Shown: piece after piece, positions 18,859-25,829 of the stretch
Numbering within the stretch: position 1 is the stretch's first letter
How the letters are laid out: every line of letters starts with the position of its first letter
NCBI GenBank assembly: GCA_022794615.1
Contig: JAAWFD010000034.1
Location: 1 to 36,961, forward strand
Length of the DNA: 36,961 bases
Origin: Clostridia bacterium
GTDB taxonomy: Bacteria; Bacillota; Clostridia; TANB77; CAG-508
Direction of reading: 5' to 3'
Position numbers and translations under genes: made by a program
Notes under the pieces: model-generated
Database searches by the model: none
Seen by the model: the letters and a program-made list of their open reading frames with translations, nothing else
What the model was told of the DNA's origin: nothing

Positions 18859-20734
18859 TAAAGAATTTATAGAAGGAATATATAACAAAGCTGATGAAAT
18901 ATCAAAAGAAAAAGCTGAAAAAAAGTCAAACAATATAAGTAAAATAATAAACATGGCAGCAATATTAGTAATAATATTTTGTATAGGGGTAAATGTAAAT
19001 ATACATCAAAAGGGACAAAAAGAAAATATAAAAATTGAAGAAAAAACAATAGGGTTAACTACAGTAAATGATTTTGCAAATTTTTGTAGTATTATAAAGA
19101 ACAGTAAACAAGCACAGGATTATAATAAATATATGGAAAAAGAGGATACATCAATTGAAGTAGGAGAAATAAATGATAGTACGAATGAATCAATAACAAA
19201 TACACAAGTAGAAAATGTAGATGAAGCTGATATAGTAAAAGTGTACCAAAACTATATATATTATGTAACAGGAAATAGAATAGTAATAGTAGATGCACAT
19301 AAGGCGCAAGACTCTTCAAAAATTGCAGAAATAAACTATGAAGAAGAATTCAGTCCAAGTGAAATATATGTAAATAAAAATAAACTAGTTGTTGTAAGTG
19401 AAGGAAATGACTATAAAACGAGTACAATGATAAATAGAGAAATATCATCAATAAAAAACAAAACAATAATATTAATATATGATATATCTAATAAAAATAC
19501 ACCAAAGGAAATAAGAAGAATTGAAGTAGATGGAGAATATTTATCATCAAGAATGATAGAAAATAATATATATTTTGCAACTAGCAAATATATAAACACA
19601 TCAGAAATATTAAATGAAACTGAAGCTGAAATAGATGAACAGAATTATAAACCCAAATATAAAGATACTGTCATAAGTAAAGAAACAAAATGTATAGAAT
19701 ATGATGATGTATATTGCTTTAATCAAATAGATACAACTAATTATTTAATAGTTGCAGGTCTAAATATAGAAGAAAATAAAGAAGTAGAAATACAAACATT
19801 TTTAGGAGCAGGAGAATATATATATTCATCAGAAAAAAATATGTATATAGCGAAAACAAATGTAGTATATGAAAAAGGAATCTTTAAAAGTGCAAACACA
19901 CACATACTAAAATTTGCTTTAAGTAATGGAAGTATTATATTCCAAACAGAAGTAGCTGTAGAAGGTCAAATAAACAATCAATTTTCAATGGATGAAAATG
20001 GGGAGTATTTCAGAATAGCAACTACTACTGGAGATACTTGGAAAATAGATGAAAATACAAGTAATAATATATTTGTATTAAATAATAAACTAGAGGAAAT
20101 AGGAAAAGTAACAGGATTTGGAAAAGAAGAAAAAATATATTCAGTAAGATATACAGAAGATAAAGCGTATGTAGTAACATACAAACGAACAGATCCATTG
20201 TTCGTAATAGATTTATCAGTACCAAGCAATCCACAAATTTTAGGAGAACTAAAAATACCAGGATATAGCACATATTTACATCAATATGATGAAACTCACT
20301 TAATAGGATTTGGATATGATACAAAAGAAGATGGAACACTAATAACAACAAATGGGCTAAAAATGGTAATGTTTGATATATCAGATGTAAATAATCCAAA
20401 AGAATTATATAAAGTAACAATTGGAGACCAAAATACAAATTCAGAGTTAATATATAACCACAAAGCATTATTATATTCGAGAGATAACAATATAATAGCA
20501 TTTCCACTTGCAACGTATGCTAGAAAGGATATTAATTCAAGAGTAGCAATATATGAAATAGATTTAGATAAAGGCTTTATCTTAAAAGGAGAGATATCAA
20601 ACAAAATAACTAATTATGAAAACTTTATTGAAAGAATTGTATATGTGGATAATGCATATTATACTTTGTCATATAAATTTATTAAAGTAGTAAGTATGGA
20701 TACTTTAAACCTAATTAAAGAGATTGAAATATAA
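18848..20734 (+). CDS. Membrane-anchored beta-propeller domain protein (PF09826-like), candidate anti-sigma factor
   Basis: N-terminal cytoplasmic segment plus TM (INMAAILVIIFCIGVNVNIH), 'TNTQVENVDEADIVKVYQNYIYYVTGNRIVIVDA' typical of the family; overlaps the ECF stop by 11 nt. Confidence 0.8.
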   Translation: MKTNKEFIEGIYNKADEISKEKAEKKSNNISKIINMAAILVIIFCIGVNVNIHQKGQKENIKIEEKTIGLTTVNDFANFCSIIKNSKQAQDYNKYMEKEDTSIEVGEINDSTNESITNTQVENVDEADIVKVYQNYIYYVTGNRIVIVDAHKAQDSSKIAEINYEEEFSPSEIYVNKNKLVVVSEGNDYKTSTMINREISSIKNKTIILIYDISNKNTPKEIRRIEVDGEYLSSRMIENNIYFATSKYINTSEILNETEAEIDEQNYKPKYKDTVISKETKCIEYDDVYCFNQIDTTNYLIVAGLNIEENKEVEIQTFLGAGEYIYSSEKNMYIAKTNVVYEKGIFKSANTHILKFALSNGSIIFQTEVAVEGQINNQFSMDENGEYFRIATTTGDTWKIDENTSNNIFVLNNKLEEIGKVTGFGKEEKIYSVRYTEDKAYVVTYKRTDPLFVIDLSVPSNPQILGELKIPGYSTYLHQYDETHLIGFGYDTKEDGTLITTNGLKMVMFDISDVNNPKELYKVTIGDQNTNSELIYNHKALLYSRDNNIIAFPLATYARKDINSRVAIYEIDLDKGFILKGEISNKITNYENFIERIVYVDNAYYTLSYKFIKVVSMDTLNLIKEIEI

Positions 20735-20749
20735 ATTATGTAAAATATA

Positions 20750-20777
20750 TTGACAAAATAACATATTATGGTATAAT
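20750..20777 (+). promoter_or_regulatory. Sigma-A-type promoter for the Spo0A-CTD-like gene
   Basis: TTGACA (20750-20755) - 16 nt - TATAAT (20772-20777). Confidence 0.75.
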
Positions 20778-20824
20778 TGTTATGTCAAAAAAACGGCAAA
20801 GAGCCAAGAACAGGAGGAAATGAA

Positions 20825-21433
20825 ATGACAGAAAAAGAACTTGAAAATCGGTTGTGTAGTTTGAAACAACATGTGCAACTGGTAGAGGGAAAAATCGATG
20901 GCTTGTCGAAGAAAGTCGATGAGTTGTTGAAGAAAGTCGACTTGCAGTTAGAGGCTTCTAACATAGAACTAAAGAGTGATGATTCTGCTATTTTAGAAGC
21001 AGATGTAGCAAGTAACCAAATGGTGGAAAAGAAGGAAACAACCAAACAGTATTATAAGACAAATGAATTAGTTACACAGGACCTGGAGACAATAGTATGT
21101 GACTGTCTTCGGAACATAGGAATTCGTATGAATAATAAAGGATATTCTTATTTGAAAGAAGCTTTAACCATGGTTGTTAAGGATTATAGTATCATATCCA
21201 GTGTGACGAAAGTAATGTATCCCACAATTGCAGAAACATATGATACAACTCCATTAAGAGTTGAACGAGCAATAAGACATGCAATTGAGGTCGCATGGTT
21301 CAAAGGAAACCTTGAGTTTCAGCAAGACATATTTGGTTATGTAGTAGACCCACAAAAAGGAAAGCCTACTAACAGCGAATTCATTGCTGGGGTAGCAGAG
21401 CATATACGACTGTTGCTGAAAAAAAGTTGCTAA
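20825..21433 (+). CDS. Receiver-less Spo0A C-terminal-domain protein with N-terminal coiled coil
   Basis: LRNIGIRMNNKGYSYLKEALTMVVKDYSIISSVTKVMYPTIAETYDTTPLRVERAIRHAIEVAWFKGNLEFQQDIFGYVVDPQKGKPTNSEFIAGVAEHIR matches the Spo0A effector domain; N-terminus is heptad-like with no receiver domain; ATG after AGGAGG. Confidence 0.9.
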   Translation: MTEKELENRLCSLKQHVQLVEGKIDGLSKKVDELLKKVDLQLEASNIELKSDDSAILEADVASNQMVEKKETTKQYYKTNELVTQDLETIVCDCLRNIGIRMNNKGYSYLKEALTMVVKDYSIISSVTKVMYPTIAETYDTTPLRVERAIRHAIEVAWFKGNLEFQQDIFGYVVDPQKGKPTNSEFIAGVAEHIRLLLKKSC

Positions 21434-21461
21434 AAAAGTTTCCTGAAATAATCTGTCAGTG

Positions 21462-21492
21462 AAGGGCACTACCAGTAATAGGTGGTGCCCTT
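21462..21492 (+). terminator. Intrinsic terminator after the Spo0A-CTD-like gene
   Basis: AAGGGCACTACC..GGTGGTGCCCTTT. Confidence 0.75.
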
Positions 21493-21554
21493 TGTATTAC
21501 ACAAAAATCATAATGAAAAGATATAAGAATATGATATATTAAGGAGGAAAAGTT

Positions 21555-21671
21555 ATGAAAATCCAATATATCATAGAACATATTTACTCAAAGCACATAA
21601 ATACTAAAGAAACAAAAGAAATCATATGTAAAAAAATAGCAAGGACAATGAAAAACAATGAAAACAAGTAA
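21555..21671 (+). CDS. 38-aa small protein overlapping the recombinase start
   Basis: RBS AAGGAGGAAAAGTT then ATG; MKIQYIIEHIYSKHINTKETKEIICKKIARTMKNNENK*; 14-nt overlap with the recombinase ORF. Confidence 0.6.
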   Translation: MKIQYIIEHIYSKHINTKETKEIICKKIARTMKNNENK

Positions 21672-23397
21672 AGATAGCGAAATACAAAAAATAAAGAAGC
21701 ATTTAGATATAGAAAGCATTGAATATATATCAGAAGATATAGAAAAGTTGTTGGACTTAGATATAGTAAAAAAAGAAAATTGTGAAAAGATAAAAAAAGA
21801 AGATAATGGTAAATGTAGAGTAAGCTTATACATAAGATTATCCATAGAAGATGGAGATATAATAGATGGAGATGTAAGCAAAAGTATAAAAAATCAATTA
21901 TTAATATTACTAGATGAATGCAAAAAAAGAGAATGGAAAGTATCAGCAATATTTTGCGAAGAAGGAATATCTGGAACAAATGATAACAGACCAGAATGGA
22001 AAAAACTATTAAAATATTGCGAACAAGGAAAAACAGAAATTGTATTATGCAAAAGTCAATCTAGGTTTTCAAGAAATATGGAAATGATTGAAAAATATCT
22101 ACACAATGAATTCATTAAATGGAATGTAAGATTTGTGGGATTAGTAGATAGTACAGACACATCAGTATTAGGAAATAAGAAAGCAAGACAAATTAATGGA
22201 CTAGTAAATGAGTGGCAAGTAGAAGACCAATCAATAAATATAAGAGCAATTATAAAAAATAAACAATCAAATGGGTTATTTACAGGAGCATTTGCGCCAT
22301 ATGGATATAAAAAAGACCCAAAGGACAAATATCATTTAATAATTGATGAAGAATCGGCAAAGATAGTAAGAAGAATATATAGAATGTTTTCAAATGGAAA
22401 AGGTGCAACACAGATATGTAGATATTTGAATAAAAATAAGATTCCAATACCAAGTATATATAAACATGAAAAAAATGCTAACTATAATAACTATAAAGTA
22501 AATCAAAATACCAATTCGATATATGTATGGAGAACAAACACAATATATCAGATATTAAAAAACGAACTATATTTAGGAACATTAGTACAACATAAAAATG
22601 AGACTATAAGTTATAAAAACAAAAAGCAAAGGAGAATATCAAAGGAAGACAGAATAATAGTACCATATTGCCATAGTCCAATAATAGATAAAGAAACTTG
22701 GAATATTGTTAACTCGAGGTTTGGAAGGAAAAAGAGGATAAGAGAAATATCAAATGGTGAAATATCAATTTTTTCAGACAAAATAAAATGTAGTTGTTGT
22801 AAACACAAATTTTATAGAAATTCAAAAAAGACAAAAAATCAGACCTATACATATTGGTTATGTGGTAATAGATATGAAACAACACAAGAGTTATGTAAAA
22901 ATAGAAAAAGTATAAAAGAAGAAGAATTATATGAAATAATGTTAAGGGAGATAAATCAGCAAATTCAAAAATATTATGATAAAGTTTTAGTAGAGAAAAA
23001 ATATCATGAATTAAATTCAAATATATTTTTTGAAAGAGAAGAAGATTTAGAAAAAGAGAAATCTATTATAAATAAAAATCTAGTAAAAAAAGAAAGGACT
23101 TTAGCAATAATATATGAAGACAAGATAAATAAGATAATAGATACAGAAGAATTTCTAATAATAAAAAGCAAGACAAAGATGGATATAGAAAATATGAAAA
23201 TAAGACTTAATCAAGTAGAAAATGATTTACAAAATCTAAGAAGTAAAAAAACAATAGTGAAAGGCATAACAGAAAGCTTTAATATAAAAGAATTAGACAA
23301 AAAGACACTAGATGAATTCATTTCAGAAATTTATATTGGCTGTTATGATGTAGACTTACAGAGTAGAAAAATTTCAATAAAATGGAATATTAAATGA
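21658..23397 (+). CDS. Large serine recombinase
   Basis: CRVSLYIRLSIEDGD catalytic motif, EEGISGTNDNRPEWKKLL, SRFSRNMEM, RAPYGY-like FAPYGYKKD, zinc-ribbon CSCCKHKF..CGNRYET..C, C-terminal coiled coil. Confidence 0.95.
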   Translation: MKTSKDSEIQKIKKHLDIESIEYISEDIEKLLDLDIVKKENCEKIKKEDNGKCRVSLYIRLSIEDGDIIDGDVSKSIKNQLLILLDECKKREWKVSAIFCEEGISGTNDNRPEWKKLLKYCEQGKTEIVLCKSQSRFSRNMEMIEKYLHNEFIKWNVRFVGLVDSTDTSVLGNKKARQINGLVNEWQVEDQSINIRAIIKNKQSNGLFTGAFAPYGYKKDPKDKYHLIIDEESAKIVRRIYRMFSNGKGATQICRYLNKNKIPIPSIYKHEKNANYNNYKVNQNTNSIYVWRTNTIYQILKNELYLGTLVQHKNETISYKNKKQRRISKEDRIIVPYCHSPIIDKETWNIVNSRFGRKKRIREISNGEISIFSDKIKCSCCKHKFYRNSKKTKNQTYTYWLCGNRYETTQELCKNRKSIKEEELYEIMLREINQQIQKYYDKVLVEKKYHELNSNIFFEREEDLEKEKSIINKNLVKKERTLAIIYEDKINKIIDTEEFLIIKSKTKMDIENMKIRLNQVENDLQNLRSKKTIVKGITESFNIKELDKKTLDEFISEIYIGCYDVDLQSRKISIKWNIK

Positions 23398-23473
23398 AGT
23401 AAAAACAAATTAATTTACTAATTTGAAAATAAACATGCAAGAATTCTGGTATAATTATACACATGACATGATG

Positions 23474-23835
23474 GAATGATAAAGAAAGAAACTAATTATA
23501 ATGACATATATAACTATAAAAATTCAAGACATTTTATAGAAACAGTAAAAGAAGCAAGAAGATATGATGCAGAACAAAAGAAAGGATTAGTAATATTTGC
23601 AGGTGCGTGCCAAAGCTATTTTGAAGCAATAATATTAGCAGGGGCTAACTTTGCTTCATCACCAGCAAGAATACTAATAGATTTTCTAGATCCACTAATA
23701 CTAGCGAGAAAGGTTGCCACAACAGATGAACATGTATATATAACAATAGAAGACTTTGAAAAAGAATTAAGAGATGGAAAAAAAGGAATAAATGGAATAG
23801 GAGCAAAAGGTAAAAAAAGCATAATATTTATATAG
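23474..23835 (+). pseudogene. yabG: Sporulation-specific protease YabG, 3' segment
   Basis: MIKKETNYNDIYNYKNSRHFIETVKEARRYDAEQKKGLVIFAGACQSYFEAIILAGANFASSPARILIDFLDP, YabG C-terminal half with the GACQS cysteine motif. Confidence 0.93.
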
Positions 23836-23845
23836 AAATCAAATG

Positions 23846-23883
23846 AAAAGAGTGTGAAATATTAAAAATATACACTCTTTTTT
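23846..23883 (+). terminator. Intrinsic terminator of yabG
   Basis: AAAAGAGTGT..ACACTCTTTTTT. Confidence 0.8.
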
Positions 23884-23911
23884 AGAAAAAGATAAAAGTC
23901 AATCACAAAAC

Positions 23912-23955
23912 GTAATAAAGTTGTAATAAAATTGTAATAAAAATGTAACAAAAGG
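23912..23955. repeat. Four consecutive 11-bp direct repeats upstream of the veg promoter
   Basis: GTAATAAAGTT/GTAATAAAATT/GTAATAAAAAT/GTAACAAAAGG (minus strand: TTAC(A) every 11 bp). Confidence 0.75.
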
Positions 23956-24018
23956 TAAAAAATGGCAAAAACACTTGAAAAAACTAAACCACACAAAATC
24001 GATTAAATATTACAGCTT

Positions 24019-24047
24019 TTGACAATCGAGAAATTAAATGATATACT
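24019..24047 (+). promoter_or_regulatory. Sigma-A promoter of veg
   Basis: TTGACA - 17 nt - TATACT. Confidence 0.8.
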
Positions 24048-24077
24048 CAGACCATCTTAAGAAAAGTAGGTGGTTAA

Positions 24078-24389
24078 ATGATTTGTCAATCGGATATAAC
24101 AAATTTAAAAACAGATATTTTAGGCAAAGTAGGACAAAAGATAATAGTAAAAGGATCACTTGGAAGAAGTAAGATTTTTGAAAAAGAAGCTACAATAGAA
24201 AAAGCATATCCAAACTTATTTGTAGTAAGATATGAAGAAAATGATAGAAATGTAACATATAGTTACACAGATGTATTAACAAGAACAGTAGAGGTTAATG
24301 TATTTAATGGAGAAACATACAGTCCATTAGTACCACCAGCAGAAACAATAAGTAAAAGAAGAAGAAATATAAAAGAAGTTATGGTATAA
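24078..24389 (+). CDS. veg: Veg family protein
   Basis: LGKVGQKIIVKGSLGRSKIFEKEATIEKAYPNLFVVRYEENDRNVTYSYTDVLTRTVEV; yabG-veg synteny as in Bacillus. Confidence 0.9.
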   Translation: MICQSDITNLKTDILGKVGQKIIVKGSLGRSKIFEKEATIEKAYPNLFVVRYEENDRNVTYSYTDVLTRTVEVNVFNGETYSPLVPPAETISKRRRNIKEVMV

Positions 24390-24402
24390 TACATAACTTC
24401 TT
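24373..24402 (+). terminator. Terminator of veg overlapping its 3' coding end
   Basis: AAGAAGTTATG gtataata CATAACTTCTT, perfect 11-bp stem; stop codon lies in the loop. Confidence 0.75.
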
Positions 24403-24409
24403 AATGTTT

Positions 24410-24529
24410 TTATAGTTCTCTTAACCACAATAAGATTAAAAAATAATTGTATGCCCTAATATCGATATCACAAAATTAGATTTGAATGTTATCATTACAC
24501 GGGCTATTAATATTATTAATGAACTATAA
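24410..24529. repeat. Divergent/shorter copy of the MITE-like repeat
   Basis: TIRs TTATAGTTC/GAACTATAA; internal TTAACCACAATAAGATTAAAAAATAATTGTATGCCCTA aligns with the 11.6-kb copy arm TTAACCGCAATACAACTAAAAAAATAATTTGATACGCCCCTA. Confidence 0.65.
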
Positions 24530-24656
24530 CTAAAAAATAGCATATATTGGTAAAAAATACTTGATTTTTTAAGTCATATAGTGTAAAATAGTAAGGTCAA
24601 TACAAAAAAGGAAAAATAAAGAAAAATATATTAAAAAGAGAAAGGGGAAAAAGACA

Positions 24657-25223
24657 ATGGCAGCAGTATATATGGCAGGAGATTTTAGAAATGGAACAAC
24701 ATTTGAAATGGATGGAGGAGTATATAGAGTAGTAGAATTCCAACATGTAAAACCAGGAAAAGGAGCAGCATTTGTAAGAACAAAATTAAAAAATGTAATA
24801 ACAGGAGCAGTATTAGAAAAAACATTCAATCCATCAGACAAATATCCAGGAGCAGAAATAGAAAGAAAAGTAATGCAATACTTATACAGTGATGCAGACT
24901 TATACTATTTCATGGACAATGAGACATATGACCAAATACCATTAAACAAAGCAGACTTAGGAGATACATTAAAATACTTAAAAGAAAACATGGAAGTAAC
25001 AATATTATCATTCAAAGGAAAAGTATTTGCAGTAGAGCCACCAATATTTGTAGAATTAGAAGTAACATATACAGAGCCAGGATTTGCAGGAAACACAACA
25101 ACAACATCAGGAAAACCAGCAACACTAGAAACAGGATTAGAATTACAAGTACCAATGTTTGTAAATATAGGAGATGTATTAAGAATAGACACAAGAACAT
25201 GTGAATATATGGAAAGAGTATAA
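24657..25223 (+). CDS. efp: Elongation factor P
   Basis: [45 protein letters not shown]. Confidence 0.96.
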   Translation: MAAVYMAGDFRNGTTFEMDGGVYRVVEFQHVKPGKGAAFVRTKLKNVITGAVLEKTFNPSDKYPGAEIERKVMQYLYSDADLYYFMDNETYDQIPLNKADLGDTLKYLKENMEVTILSFKGKVFAVEPPIFVELEVTYTEPGFAGNTTTTSGKPATLETGLELQVPMFVNIGDVLRIDTRTCEYMERV

Positions 25224-25261
25224 AAAGGAGGAAATACAAATACAATTTGTATTTAAAAACA

Positions 25262-25756
25262 ATGATACAAAACATAAAAAAAGAAATTGACCAATTTTTA
25301 ACAAATATAGAAAAAAAAGTAAAAGACGAAGAAGAGTTAAAATATGTAAAAGAAAAAGCCAATAAATTAATAAGTGTAATTTTAGATGAAATGGACAAAA
25401 TAATAAAAGAAAAAGAAATAAAAATAGATAAAATAGAAAAAAAACAAGAACAACTAGAAAAACAAATAGAAAAAATGCAAAAAAAAGTAGAAAACATTGA
25501 AAGAGACATATATATGGAAGACGAATTTGATTTTGATATAATATGTCCATATTGCGATTATGAATTTGCAATAGAATATGATGAAGAAGAAAAAGAAACA
25601 CAATGTCCACAATGTCATAATATAATAGAATTAGATTGGAGTGGAGATACAGAAGAACAAATCACAGGCTGTTCAGGAAATTGTTCACAATGTGGTGGAT
25701 GTTTAGATGAAAAAGAATTTGAAGAAGATGACATAAAAGAAGATGATGATGAATAG
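25262..25756 (+). CDS. CD1247-like coiled-coil zinc-ribbon protein
   Basis: N-terminal helical domain, CPYCDYEFAIEYDEEEKETQCPQCHNIIELDW; downstream of efp as in other Clostridia. Confidence 0.7.
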   Translation: MIQNIKKEIDQFLTNIEKKVKDEEELKYVKEKANKLISVILDEMDKIIKEKEIKIDKIEKKQEQLEKQIEKMQKKVENIERDIYMEDEFDFDIICPYCDYEFAIEYDEEEKETQCPQCHNIIELDWSGDTEEQITGCSGNCSQCGGCLDEKEFEEDDIKEDDDE

Positions 25757-25829
25757 AATAACAATAAGAGTAGCACAAAAATATAATAAACAAGTATTAA
25801 GATAAAAAAATAAAAATAGGTGAGGAAAA

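Larger units (their letters stand above)
18214..23466 (+). mobile_element. Skin-like intervening element interrupting yabG, with large serine recombinase (about 5253 bp)
   Basis: yabG homology stops and resumes at direct CATGATG copies (18214-18220 and 23467-23473); a recombinase gene lies inside next to the right end; removal restores an 816-nt ORF. Confidence 0.93.

Noticed and set aside
20880-20945. TTGTCGAAGAAAGTCGA...TTGTTGAAGAAAGTCGA direct repeats as 0A-box operators
   Set aside because: Inside the coding sequence and explained by heptad repeats (LSKKVDELLKKVDL) of the coiled coil.
21658-23397. Considering the recombinase locus a generic ICE/prophage insertion
   Set aside because: No conjugation, capsid or replication genes; both ends fall within yabG with an in-frame restorable junction, which fits a skin-like element better.
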